The notes beneath the pieces were generated by a model, which saw only the letters and a program-made list of their open reading frames with translations, was not told the origin of the DNA and searched no databases. DNA of 64,000 nt. Source: Pseudomonas triticifolii. GTDB taxonomy: Bacteria; Pseudomonadota; Gammaproteobacteria; Pseudomonadales; Pseudomonadaceae. The position numbers and the translations under genes were made by a program. Positions 46,286-54,646 of the stretch are shown piece after piece; within the stretch, counting starts at the first letter, position 1, and the number at the start of each line of letters is the position of its first letter. Location: assembly GCF_014358015.1 (NCBI RefSeq), contig NZ_JACONV010000005.1:124001-188000 (forward strand), read 5' to 3'.

Positions 46286-46696
46286 ATGAGTGTCACATTC
46301 CTTGGCCCCTTGTCCGCAGGGGGCATCAAGCTTCCCATGATCTCTATGTCGTCCATCGGCTCGCAATCGCCCGTGATCGAAAAGCATGTCTCGATGGCAG
46401 AACTCTGCGGAGTGCGCGAGCCGCACTTCTTCATTGCAGCGATTCAGGACGACAGCATGCAGGGCGAACACGTCAGTAAGGACGACATGCTGATTGTCGA
46501 TAAGGGGCGCTACGCCGAGCACGGCGACATCGTCGTCGCGTCGCTCAACAAGGCTCAGGTGTGCAGGCGTTTGCACATGCGCGGGAACGTGGTGATTCTG
46601 GAGTCCAGCCACAAGGATTACCCATCGCTGCATGTGACGGATAATGATGACCTGATTATTTTGGGGGTGGTGACGCAGAGTGTTAAGCGTTTTTGA
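46286..46696 (+). CDS. Orphan UmuD-like S24 protein
   Basis: A 136-residue protein of the LexA/UmuD S24 fold. The nucleophile Ser57 is present (AAIQDDSMQG), but the position of the general-base Lys (VKKL in UmuD) reads Cys-Arg-Arg-Leu (Arg94). No Ala-Gly or Cys-Gly self-cleavage site is found in the N terminus. It is not followed by umuC or rulB. It is under a perfect LexA box. It may be an inactive, non-cleavable UmuD or RulA relative that modulates mutagenesis, or a decaying gene. AAGG lies 8 bp upstream of the start. Confidence 0.72.
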   Translation: MSVTFLGPLSAGGIKLPMISMSSIGSQSPVIEKHVSMAELCGVREPHFFIAAIQDDSMQGEHVSKDDMLIVDKGRYAEHGDIVVASLNKAQVCRRLHMRGNVVILESSHKDYPSLHVTDNDDLIILGVVTQSVKRF

Positions 46697-46743
46697 GTAC
46701 TTGGATACCTGCCGTGCCTGGGGGGTTGAATCGTCATAAGCCG

Positions 46744-46763
46744 CAAGGACTTCGCAGTCCTTG
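46744..46763. repeat. Small perfect hairpin
   Basis: CAAGGACTTCGCAGTCCTTG is an 8-bp perfect stem with a stable TTCG-type loop between the S24 and Rhs genes. No T-run follows, so it is not an obvious terminator; it could be a short interspersed repeat or mRNA structure. Confidence 0.4.
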
Positions 46764-46909
46764 TAGTCGGCGTGCTGATATCGCGCCCAGCGATTCGCTT
46801 AATGCTATCGCTCATAGCCTCGTTAATGCCCCTATAAGATGTGCCAGTGTGCAAAGACTGTCGGTCAGGCAATGATGATTTTTTGTTGGCGTTCAGGCGG
46901 GCAGGCGAT

Positions 46910-47980
46910 ATGAAATTCAAAACTGATGATCCAGAAGCGGTGTTATGTGCTTACCGTTATGACGCACTCGACAGACTGATCAGTAGCATCGAATCGGGCA
47001 ACATTTGTCAGAGGTTTTACCTTGAAAATCGCTTGGTAAACGAAGTCGGTTCAGAATTTCTTCGCACTGTGGTTCGTTACGAAGACTTTCTGCTGGCAGA
47101 GCGCTCCCGCGATCAGGGAGGTACTCAAATCGCTCATCTGTTAACGACGACTGACGGGCAAAACTCTGTATTGCATACTCAGTTTGAGCTTCGCTCAGCT
47201 GCTTTAAGCTACACGCCTTATGGACACCATGACTCATCGATCAATCAAGGCGGCCTGCTACGATTTGCTGGGGAGCGTCCTGATGGTGTGACCGGTCACT
47301 ATTTGTTGGGGAACGGTTACCGAGCATTCAACCCCGTTCTGATGCGATTCAATAATCCGGACAGTCTCAGTCCGTTTGATGAAGGCGGTCTTAATGCCTA
47401 CGTGTACTGTGGGGCGGATCCGGTTAATCGCATAGACCCGGACGGACATATCTATTCTTCAATCGTTTTAAATGCTGCGTCCAGATTTTTGCGCTTGATT
47501 GGTCGCTCGCCGCGCTCGGCTGCTCTGGCTCCAAGATTGACGCGAAAAGCGCCTGCGCTTGTTAAAGCCGGGAGAAATCCTGAGCGGCTCATTGCCCATG
47601 TTGACGAATCGCCGCCGCTCAAGGCGCTTCCTGAGGAACGTTTGGCGGTTACACCGCGTGAGCGACACGTTCTGGAAGGCTCGACACAGGAACTGCTTAC
47701 CCACCACCGCCGCTATGCAAAATCTACAAAACAAATGCTAAGTGAAAAACGTAAGGCCTTGAGGCGAGAGGCGGTTGAGCGGAATCCAACCCAGGATTTT
47801 TCAATATTCGGTGCTAAGGACAGCAGCAGGTCTTTATCAAGATTTGAGATCTTGCAATCCAGAATCGCACAAGAGCGAAGACAGGCTGGCAGAACTGCAA
47901 GCGAGTCTTTATTGGGTGGGGCGTATGGCATTAGAAGTAATAGCTCAAACTGGCAACCCATTATGCCCCGGCCAGTTTAA
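46910..47980 (+). CDS. Short Rhs-type protein with variable C-terminal tail
   Basis: A 356-residue protein that opens inside the Rhs repeat class (ALDRLISS, SYTPYGHH) and has the Rhs-associated core at approximately 117-180 (LLRFAGERPDGV through GADPVNRIDPDGH). A tail of about 176 residues follows, with no family I recognise: Lys/Arg-rich, and lower in GC than neighbours. Such orphan core-plus-tail proteins in pseudomonads often carry a polymorphic toxin domain. Start at ATG 46910 with GGCAGG. An ankyrin gene follows about 330 bp downstream. No Rhs shell or secretion gene is in the window. Confidence 0.75.
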   Translation: MKFKTDDPEAVLCAYRYDALDRLISSIESGNICQRFYLENRLVNEVGSEFLRTVVRYEDFLLAERSRDQGGTQIAHLLTTTDGQNSVLHTQFELRSAALSYTPYGHHDSSINQGGLLRFAGERPDGVTGHYLLGNGYRAFNPVLMRFNNPDSLSPFDEGGLNAYVYCGADPVNRIDPDGHIYSSIVLNAASRFLRLIGRSPRSAALAPRLTRKAPALVKAGRNPERLIAHVDESPPLKALPEERLAVTPRERHVLEGSTQELLTHHRRYAKSTKQMLSEKRKALRREAVERNPTQDFSIFGAKDSSRSLSRFEILQSRIAQERRQAGRTASESLLGGAYGIRSNSSNWQPIMPRPV

Positions 47981-48307
47981 ATGGCGACGTGAACGCCTTT
48001 CCGGCCAGGAGCCGGCTGTGCGGGACGTGTAAGCAAGGCTGGGCTGTTCACGGATATTCAAGGCTGTGGGGATGATGCAACCCGGGCTCGGGTCTGGATC
48101 GTAAACGTCCTGAGCTCGCGACAGACTTTCCTGTTGGCCCGAGGAGTCCATCGTTGACCAACGCTGCGCTTTTCAATAAAACGTGATGCGACGCAACATG
48201 AGCACAGTCTTATAGGTGGTTGTCCGGGACATCAAAAAGTCCATTGATACTTCGCTCAGTGAATCACATCCTTTCAAGGTTGCTGTTATCAAAGACTTAT
48301 TGGTCCT
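47981..48307. other. Intergenic gap, no gene recognised
   Basis: A gap of about 330 bp between the Rhs tail and the ankyrin gene. I saw no conserved ORF or strong terminator. It is lower in GC than the surrounding core genes, as expected for acquired DNA. Confidence 0.4.
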
Positions 48308-49408
48308 ATGATGAAAAACCTCTTGATCAGGATGATGGCCGCCGCGATGGGTAAGCGTAAAAGAAAGACACTTCCGAAGGATTTCGGTCAACTGCTGGAC
48401 AACGCTCCGTTTGCCGAGTTGATCGCAGTGTTCGATGTGTGCGAGCTCGAAGCCACCGGTGGTTACAGCAAAAGCACCGCGCTGGGTTTCTATAATTGCC
48501 CTGATGAGCTGGTTCGTTGGCTGGTGGAGCGGGGCGCGGACGTTGATGCCCGTGATCACTATCAGCGAACGGCCTTGCACCATCGCAGTTCGAGCTGGAA
48601 AGGCGGTGTCGATTTGCTGCTGGATCTAGGGGCCGATATCGAGGCTCAGGATTATCAGGGCGAAACACCGCTGCACGCTGCGGTCAAGAGCCACAAGGCC
48701 GACGCACTGGCTGTCCTGATCCGCCGAGGCGCCAATACAGAGATCAGAACCCGGCAGGGGCACAGCCTGTTGCACCTCGCACTGCTCACGACGTCCAACG
48801 CCGACATTGCGGCCACTGCGAAGGTTGCTCAGATTTTATTGGATGCAGGTTCGCAAATCGAGGATGCCATGCGCTCCGAAGTGCAGCGTATTGGCCGTGG
48901 ATTCGAATTTAGCCGGGCTGGGTTCAACCCTGATTACCTGGAGGCAACCGACGCAGGACTTGCCACGCTCTATCGTCTTTTCAATGTCACACCAGTTGCC
49001 GCACGCACCCTCCACGACGGTCGGGCTGCGATAGTCGTGACAGCAGGTGACTGGCCTGCCCAGCATCAGCAATTGTGGGAACTGCTGGTGCCATCCTCTG
49101 GAGCCGCAACGACGGTGCAGGGTGAAGTCATCCGCATCAGTGGTCGCATATCGAGAGAGATCAACGGCAACGGCTCGGCCAACTGGGATGCCGATTTCAA
49201 AAAAATGCTAACTGCGCTTGTAGGGCATTTCGGCGATGCCGTGGCATTGAGTGACCTGGAGCTGGCCGAAGCCCGCAGGCTCGCTGCTGCACTAAAAAGT
49301 GGGACCGATCCTGCCGAGCACAGCGATCGCCTCTGTGAACTGGCCGTGTGCTGGGTCATCGCCAACCCGCAGCCAATGCCGTTGAGTACGCCTTCGTATC
49401 GCCGATAA
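48308..49408 (+). CDS. Ankyrin-repeat protein
   Basis: A 366-residue cytosolic protein. Ankyrin repeats occupy approximately residues 57-187 (for example LVRWLVERGADVDARDHYQ, DLLLDLGADIEAQDYQGETP, LIRRGANTEIRTRQGHS), followed by a 180-residue region I do not recognise. No signal peptide. Ankyrin proteins are commonly immunity partners of polymorphic toxins, and this one lies right after the Rhs gene in the same direction. The ribosome site before ATG 48308 is weak. Function is inferred only from context. Confidence 0.72.
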   Translation: MMKNLLIRMMAAAMGKRKRKTLPKDFGQLLDNAPFAELIAVFDVCELEATGGYSKSTALGFYNCPDELVRWLVERGADVDARDHYQRTALHHRSSSWKGGVDLLLDLGADIEAQDYQGETPLHAAVKSHKADALAVLIRRGANTEIRTRQGHSLLHLALLTTSNADIAATAKVAQILLDAGSQIEDAMRSEVQRIGRGFEFSRAGFNPDYLEATDAGLATLYRLFNVTPVAARTLHDGRAAIVVTAGDWPAQHQQLWELLVPSSGAATTVQGEVIRISGRISREINGNGSANWDADFKKMLTALVGHFGDAVALSDLELAEARRLAAALKSGTDPAEHSDRLCELAVCWVIANPQPMPLSTPSYRR

Positions 49409-49445
49409 ACAGAGGTGTGACCCTGTTTCCTTGAACGTTACTGCC

Positions 49446-50147
49446 TCAAATCGACCGCTGATTGACTCGGGAAGAGAGTTGTTCGGCGGACTCTTTACGT
49501 TCTGAATAGCGGTCTACCAGATAATCTTTCTGGTCGCGCAGCAGCACTGTGAACTTCATCAACTCCTCCATCACATCGACGATCCGGTCGTAGTAGGGTG
49601 AGGGCTTCATCCGGTTGTTGTCGTCGAATTCCATGTAGGCCTTGGGCACCGAGGACTGGTTCGGGATGGTGAACATGCGCATCCAGCGGCCCAGTACGCG
49701 TAGCTGGTTGACCACATTGAATGACTGAGAACCACCGCAGACCTGCATCACTGCGAGCGTCTTGCCTTGGGTGGGACGAACCGCACCCAGCGCCAGCGGT
49801 ATCCAGTCGATCTGCGCCTTGAACACACCCGACATCGCTCCATGGCGTTCCGGGGAGCACCAGACCTGACCTTCCGACCATTGCATCAGATCCCGAAGCT
49901 CCTGCACCTTGGGATGGTCAACTGGCGCGTCGTCCGGCAGAGGTAAACCGGTTGGGTTGAATATCCGTGTATCCGCGCCAAAGTGCTCCAGCAGGCGAGC
50001 GGCTTCTTCCACCACAAGACGGCTGAAAGAGCGCTCACGGGTTGATCCGTAGAGCAGCAGAATACGGGGTTTATGGACACCCGAGTCAGTGGTGGCCGGA
50101 TTGGAGTCGAACAATCCAAGGTCAAGATTGGGCAGCGAGTTTGTCAT
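49446..50147 (-). CDS. arsH: ArsH NADPH-dependent FMN reductase
   Basis: A 233-residue flavodoxin-like oxidoreductase of arsenic operons, which oxidises organoarsenicals such as methylarsenite and uses NADPH. The FMN phosphate loop [13 protein letters not shown] is clear (approximately residues 31-43), followed by [18 protein letters not shown]. Length fits ArsH. It is the last gene of the ars cluster, with AGGAAG before ATG 50147. 12 bp separate it from arsC. Confidence 0.9.
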   Translation of the reverse strand: MTNSLPNLDLGLFDSNPATTDSGVHKPRILLLYGSTRERSFSRLVVEEAARLLEHFGADTRIFNPTGLPLPDDAPVDHPKVQELRDLMQWSEGQVWCSPERHGAMSGVFKAQIDWIPLALGAVRPTQGKTLAVMQVCGGSQSFNVVNQLRVLGRWMRMFTIPNQSSVPKAYMEFDDNNRMKPSPYYDRIVDVMEELMKFTVLLRDQKDYLVDRYSERKESAEQLSSRVNQRSI

Positions 50148-50159
50148 AGGTCTTCCTGC

Positions 50160-50630
50160 TTAAAGGGTGCCGATACGGTCAAGCTCTCGCTTGATTTCAT
50201 CGCGTGTGAAGTTGTCGAAAGGGAGGCTGAAAAACGCTTGGCAGCGTTGCTGGATACGAGCCAGGGTTTCAGTAAAGGCTGCATCGACCTGCGCTTCATC
50301 GCCCTGAACGTCTGATGGATCTTCAAGGCCCCAATGGCACTTGATGGCTGGGCCAAACCAGACCGGGCAAGACTCACCCGCGGCCTTGTCACAGACGGTG
50401 ATGACGATATCTGGAGGGCAGCCCTCGAACGCGTCGTTGCCCTTGCTGCTGAGTCCCACGGTTGAGATTCCGGCGCGCTCCAGGGTTGTCAGACTGCGCG
50501 GCAGCACCGTCCCCTTGGGAAAACTTCCGGAACTCACAGCTTCGAAACCCGCCGGTGCCAAATGGTTGAACAAGGCTTCGGAAAGAATGCTCCGGCAACT
50601 GTTAGCCGTACACATGAATAGAACTCGCAT
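50160..50630 (-). CDS. arsC: Arsenate reductase, LMW-phosphatase type
   Basis: A 156-residue arsenate reductase related to low-molecular-weight tyrosine phosphatases. The active loop is Cys7-x5-Arg13 (MCTANSCRSI), and Cys pairs occur later (VCDKAAGESC). It reduces arsenate to arsenite with thiol reductants. AGGAG lies upstream of ATG 50630. The reduced product would normally leave by ArsB, which is missing here. Confidence 0.9.
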   Translation of the reverse strand: MRVLFMCTANSCRSILSEALFNHLAPAGFEAVSSGSFPKGTVLPRSLTTLERAGISTVGLSSKGNDAFEGCPPDIVITVCDKAAGESCPVWFGPAIKCHWGLEDPSDVQGDEAQVDAAFTETLARIQQRCQAFFSLPFDNFTRDEIKRELDRIGTL

Positions 50631-50663
50631 GAATAGCTCCTGCCGCGCTCGATGCGGGCTTTA

Positions 50664-50718
50664 GAGGCCGGGCGCAATGCCAGGTCGATAGGGTGATCAG
50701 TAACACCGGGAGGGTCAG
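50664..50718 (-). pseudogene. Scar of the arsB arsenite pump gene
   Basis: In the frame starting inside the arsR stop, the minus strand reads LTLPVLLITLSTWHCARPL. This resembles the C-terminal end of ArsB (TLPVLFVTLAALALRL as I recall E. coli R773 ArsB). It lies between arsR and arsC, exactly where arsB belongs, but only about 18 codons remain. The likeness is short and could be chance. Confidence 0.45.
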
Positions 50719-51062
50719 CAGCAGGCAGTTTCTCGCACAGGCCGTCCGTCCATGTTCTGCAAACGGGCAGAGTTGACCTCAAGCCACTCGGCATTTCCCC
50801 GCAGGGCCACCTGTAGAACTTCATTGACCCACGAAGGAAGATTCGGGTTGAGGCGGTAGTACACCCATTGCCCCTGTCGCCGATCCAGAAGCAACCCACT
50901 GCTGCGCAACTGAGCGAGGTGCCGGCTGATTTTGGGCTGGCTGTCATCCATGGCGCACATCAGCTCGCAGACACAAAGCTCGCCATGGCTGGCAATGAGC
51001 AGCGTGGCTCGGGTGCGAGTCTCATCGGCCATGCATTTGAAAAAGTCAGGAGGGGCAATCAT
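50715..51062 (-). CDS. arsR: ArsR arsenic-responsive repressor
   Basis: A 115-residue ArsR/SmtB winged-helix repressor. The arsenite site ELCVCEL carries Cys30 and Cys32 in the DNA-recognition helix region, followed by SQPKISRHLAQLRSSGLL, which is the recognition helix. It represses the ars genes until trivalent arsenic binds. AGGT lies upstream of ATG 51062. A 12-bp inverted repeat lies just upstream and is the likely operator. Confidence 0.93.
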   Translation of the reverse strand: MIAPPDFFKCMADETRTRATLLIASHGELCVCELMCAMDDSQPKISRHLAQLRSSGLLLDRRQGQWVYYRLNPNLPSWVNEVLQVALRGNAEWLEVNSARLQNMDGRPVRETACC

Positions 51063-51072
51063 CGTGGGTACC

Positions 51073-51108
51073 TATGGATATGCGCAGTCGAATATACGCA
51101 TATCCATA
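51073..51108. promoter_or_regulatory. Inverted repeat, probable ArsR operator
   Basis: TATGGATATGCG (51073-51084) and CGCATATCCATA (51097-51108) are perfect 12-bp inverted copies with a 12-bp spacer. The repeat sits 11 bp upstream of arsR and is AT-rich enough to overlap a -10 region, as expected for an ArsR operator/promoter. Confidence 0.65.
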
Positions 51109-51337
51109 TGTCTTGCATAGTAAGCATGCTATAAACCCCACCGATCTTGAACCGGTTGGCGCGCTCGGCCAGGCGAGGCGGTGCGGGATCAGTCTCATGG
51201 CAGCAAGGCTTCGTACGTCTTCAACGGATGTCGCCGTTGGCAGGTGTTCGAGTGCAACAAACGCCGTGCAGTATTCATGGACCCCTTGCTTTGGAAAAGA
51301 CGGTGTAGCGCCGTCCAGACCACGAAGGCGCCAATGT

Positions 51338-53485
51338 TTATATGTACCGCGCGGTAAATTCACTTGCCGTCATGGGGCGACCATAGAGATAACCTTGCCC
51401 TTCATCGCAGGCAAAGTGGCGCATCAAGTCTGCCTGTGTCTGGGTTTCAATACCCTCTGCCGTAACCTTAAGATTGAAGCCAGACGCCAGCTTGACGACC
51501 GTTTCTATAATGAGTTCGTTTTTATTGCAGAACTCCGAGCCACTGACGAAGGAACGGTCGATCTTCAAGCGGGTGACAGGGTAATCCTTCAACAGACTTA
51601 GGGAGGCGTAGCCAGTGCCAAAATCGTCAAATGCAATACCCACGCCCATGGACCGTAGGTAATGCAGCGGCTTCATGATTCGCTGCTCATTACGCAAAAT
51701 GGTGTTTTCGGTGATTTCCAACTCCAGCGAACTGGCGGGCAGGCCGAAATCGCTCAGCGCCCGCTCCACCACGTCCGAGAAGTCGCGCATGCGAAACTGG
51801 GCGGCAAATAAGTTGACCCCCATTCTAAACTTCGCATGAGTGCGTTGCCACAGGGCCGCCTGCTGACACGCTGTTCTTAATATCCACTCGCCGACCGGGG
51901 CGGCCAGCAAGCTCGACTCCAGTGCGCGTAAGAACACCGATGGCGGCATAACGCCTTGAGTCGGATGATTCCAGCGAATCAAAGCCTCTGCCCCTGAAAT
52001 ACGACCATCGCTCAAATCAACTTGAGGTTGGTAGTACAGTTCAAACTCTTTATTTTCCCACGCCTGACGCATTGATGAACTCAGTGCTACATTTCTAGAC
52101 GCCGTCTGCCGTAGTTCGGGAGTGAACACTCTTACCAGTCGTCTGCCATCTGCTTTGGCCTGATAAAGTGCCAGGTCTGCATTTTCAAGCATTTGATCTT
52201 CAGCACATTCAGCTACCGATACGCCTATGCTGGCGCCGATATAGATTGCCTCATCTTTGACCTCTATCGGCTCTTCGATAAGTGTAATCAGTTCAAGGCC
52301 AAAGGCGACCGCGCTGGCCTTGTCTGCTGTATCGAACATCAGCACGACGAACTCATCACCGCCGAGCCTCGCCACCAAATGGCATGCAGGTACGTGGTCA
52401 CTAATACGTTGTGAGATCACTTGAAGCACACCATCTCCAGTGGCATGTCCCAAGGTATCATTGACGTCCTTGAAGCCATCCAGATCAATCAACAGAATCG
52501 TTGCGGCCGCCTTGGATTCATAGACCTCGTGCAACCGCAGCATTAGCGCAGAGCGATTGACCAAGCCCGTGAGTTGATCATGCTCGGCTGCATGCTTAAG
52601 CCGCTTCTCTGCTTCTACACGATTGGTGATATCGCGAATGATCGCGCCGAATTGTTGTTCGCCTGCATCGGTCCAGCGTGACAGGGACAGTTCGATGGGC
52701 AACTCATGGCCGTCACGGTGCAGCGCCATCAAATTTACAGAGGTACCAATGATATGCGGCGCCCCACCTGACACCACTCGACTGAAGCCCGCAGCGTGAT
52801 CGGGACGCATACGTTTAGGTATGATCAGGTCCAGGGCCTGGCCTAAAGCCTCCTCAGCCTTATAGCCAAACATTTTCTGCGCAGAGGTATTCCACGAAAT
52901 GATTTTGTTTTTGCTATCGGAGCAGATGATCGCGTCAGGCGAGGTAGACGTTATGTTCATAAAGCGCATGCGGCTTCTATGACTCTCGGACGCCGAGCGA
53001 CGCGCCTCCATGCGCTCAAGGACCACCGTTGCCAATTCGCTGAGTATCAGCCGATCGCGCTGTGAAAATTCGCTTCTTGGACGCTGATCGATCAAGCACA
53101 AGGTCCCCAGCGCATGACCACTGGAGCTGATTAACGGGGCGCCTGCATAAAACCGTATATGGGGGGCGTTCAGCACAAGCGGGTTGAGGTAAAAACGTTC
53201 ATCCTGCAGGCTATCGAGAACAACAAATACATCATTCCCCATAATTGCGTGGGTGCAAAAGGAAACTTCGCGATCTGTCCCACACACATCAAGACCTACA
53301 CTGGACTTGAAGAACTGCCGGTCAGCGTGGACTAACGAAATCAAGACGATGGGCACGTCGAATATGTTCGACGCTATCTTAACGATGTGGTCGTATTCGT
53401 GCTCTGCGGGACTGTCCATCAGGTTGAAAGTGTCCAGCTCCTGAATGCGCTCGGCCTCACGGGCGGGAGTGGGATAATTTGTCAT
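51338..53485 (-). CDS. GAF-PAS-GGDEF-EAL c-di-GMP enzyme
   Basis: A 715-residue sensor. It has a GAF domain (approximately 25-160), a PAS domain (approximately 175-295), GGDEF with an intact RLGGDEFVV (approximately 310-460), then EAL with an intact AEALIRW and DDFGTGYASLS (approximately 475-715). Both cyclase and phosphodiesterase sites look complete, so it may make or break c-di-GMP. It has no membrane helix. The start is uncertain; ATG 53485 (MTNYPTPAREAERI) fits the family best. It lies in accessory DNA downstream of the ars genes. Confidence 0.82.
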   Translation of the reverse strand: MTNYPTPAREAERIQELDTFNLMDSPAEHEYDHIVKIASNIFDVPIVLISLVHADRQFFKSSVGLDVCGTDREVSFCTHAIMGNDVFVVLDSLQDERFYLNPLVLNAPHIRFYAGAPLISSSGHALGTLCLIDQRPRSEFSQRDRLILSELATVVLERMEARRSASESHRSRMRFMNITSTSPDAIICSDSKNKIISWNTSAQKMFGYKAEEALGQALDLIIPKRMRPDHAAGFSRVVSGGAPHIIGTSVNLMALHRDGHELPIELSLSRWTDAGEQQFGAIIRDITNRVEAEKRLKHAAEHDQLTGLVNRSALMLRLHEVYESKAAATILLIDLDGFKDVNDTLGHATGDGVLQVISQRISDHVPACHLVARLGGDEFVVLMFDTADKASAVAFGLELITLIEEPIEVKDEAIYIGASIGVSVAECAEDQMLENADLALYQAKADGRRLVRVFTPELRQTASRNVALSSSMRQAWENKEFELYYQPQVDLSDGRISGAEALIRWNHPTQGVMPPSVFLRALESSLLAAPVGEWILRTACQQAALWQRTHAKFRMGVNLFAAQFRMRDFSDVVERALSDFGLPASSLELEITENTILRNEQRIMKPLHYLRSMGVGIAFDDFGTGYASLSLLKDYPVTRLKIDRSFVSGSEFCNKNELIIETVVKLASGFNLKVTAEGIETQTQADLMRHFACDEGQGYLYGRPMTASEFTARYI

Positions 53486-54012
53486 CGTGGCTAACCCGGT
53501 GAGATTCATGCAAAAGCAGCGTTTGCTACAGGATCGATGGTGAAGCAAGTCCTATCCGTTGCCACAGTTCGAAACGCAGGCACTCTCTCTCCGTTGGAAG
53601 TCGGCGCTGTACGAAAAGTGGCTGAGCGTGGTGATGCTGCGTTAAAACAGGCTCGGAGTGCTTATTTAGAACACCTGAAGTCGAAAGCGACCCCGGCCGT
53701 TCCTCGCCTGTTTTTGCGTTGCCTGGCCTTCGCCGGCGACAAGAGCTTTTGCCTGTGCGCAGTACTTTTATCGACGAGAGACTGAAAAGCTTTAGGAAGG
53801 GGCGAGCTTATTTCTGAGTGTCGGGGAGGGGCAGCGGCAACAAGCAGTGGGATGTTATTGAGCGGAGTCCGCCTGCGTCACGTTGTTTGTGAATGCACTA
53901 AGTCGTCCTGGCTATGGGCATCACACAGGATATTTCGTTAGAAAATGGAGAGTGAATCGTGTCTCCGGAAGTGCTGTAACTCATCAATGGCTCTGGCCGC
54001 TGAGTTTGCCGT
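53486..54012. other. Region without a recognised gene
   Basis: About 525 bp of accessory DNA beside the insertion-sequence debris. An 82-codon frame at 53537-53785 has no recognisable similarity and no clear ribosome site. Nothing else is visible. Confidence 0.4.
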
Positions 54013-54219
54013 TTAGTTGATCTCGGTCGCGAGTCTGGATACCTGGCTTTTCGAGATACCAGTCATGTCCATGGTTTTGACCAACTCGTCGACCGAGCGC
54101 TTGGAAACGCCCTGGATATAGGCTCGCTGAATGACTGCCGCCATCGCCTTCTCAGCCGTTCTGCGTGGTTCGAGGAAGCCTGGGAAGTAGCTTCCTTGGC
54201 GCAGTTTGGGATCTTCAGA
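54013..54219 (-). mobile_element. Fragment of IS256-family transposase
   Basis: In one minus-strand frame the sequence reads [20 protein letters not shown], then [20 protein letters not shown] and [20 protein letters not shown], ending at a stop at 54013. This is the N-terminal third of an IS256 (Mutator) transposase. Both ends are cut, and no terminal repeats were seen. Confidence 0.75.
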
Positions 54220-54274
54220 TCATCGTCGCCCGCACGGATTTGCCACAGGCGGTCGCGGTAGCCGGTGCCCGGGG

Positions 54275-54322
54275 GACACGATCTACCTCTACTCCAAACC
54301 CGTGGACTTCCGAAAATCCATC
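54275..54322 (+). mobile_element. Fragment of IS66-family orf2 (tnpB)
   Basis: DTIYLYSKPVDFRKSI is the conserved N-terminal motif of IS66 TnpB. The frame loses similarity right after, so only about 16 codons survive. It lies between the IS256 and integrase fragments. Confidence 0.6.
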
Positions 54323-54356
54323 TTCTGCGATCATCTGAGTGATGGTTGCGCTCTTA

Positions 54357-54548
54357 TTAGTCGGCAAGATCAATCGCCCCAGATTCTGCCCGCTCGTTTT
54401 CCCGACGCTTGAGCCATGACTGAGCGATCTGCTTGCGGTCAAATCTCTGCGCTTCCTGATAAACTACGCCCCCTGCGCGCTTGAGCCTGATTTGTGCGGT
54501 GTACTCGATTCCACCCTTTTTGTTCTTCCGTTGGGTGATCGCCCCCAT
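54357..54548 (-). pseudogene. Truncated dusA-type tyrosine integrase
   Basis: A 63-residue ORF reading MGAITQRKNKKGGIEYTAQIR, then YQEAQRFDRKQIAQSWLKRR and ERAESGAIDLAD. It matches the N-terminal arm-binding domain of phage/ICE tyrosine integrases that insert at dusA. It then runs into unrelated DNA at about 54357, losing the catalytic domain. It points away from dusA, starting about 100 bp before it, as in intact dusA islands. Confidence 0.75.
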
Positions 54549-54556
54549 CTTGTTCC

Positions 54557-54646
54557 TTCGGTGCTAAAAGTTTTTTTGCGGTGCTAAGTGTCAGCACTGA
54601 GGCTAAAAAACGGCCAAAACAGCCCAAAAGTGCTAAAAATCGACTG
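54557..54646. other. Likely integration junction (att/arm-site region) before dusA
   Basis: Between the integrase start and dusA, GTGCTAA occurs three times (54561, 54581, 54630), with a nearby CGGCCAAAACAGCCCAAAAG tract. This is where the left attachment site and integrase arm sites of a dusA island are expected. The exact core cannot be set without an empty-site genome. Confidence 0.4.

Noticed and set aside
46744..46763. Hairpin considered as terminator of the S24 gene
   Set aside because: No T-run follows on either strand, so it is listed only as a repeat.
53537..53785. 82-codon plus-strand frame
   Set aside because: No similarity, no clear ribosome site, and it overlaps the 5' region of the divergent c-di-GMP gene; not supported as a gene.
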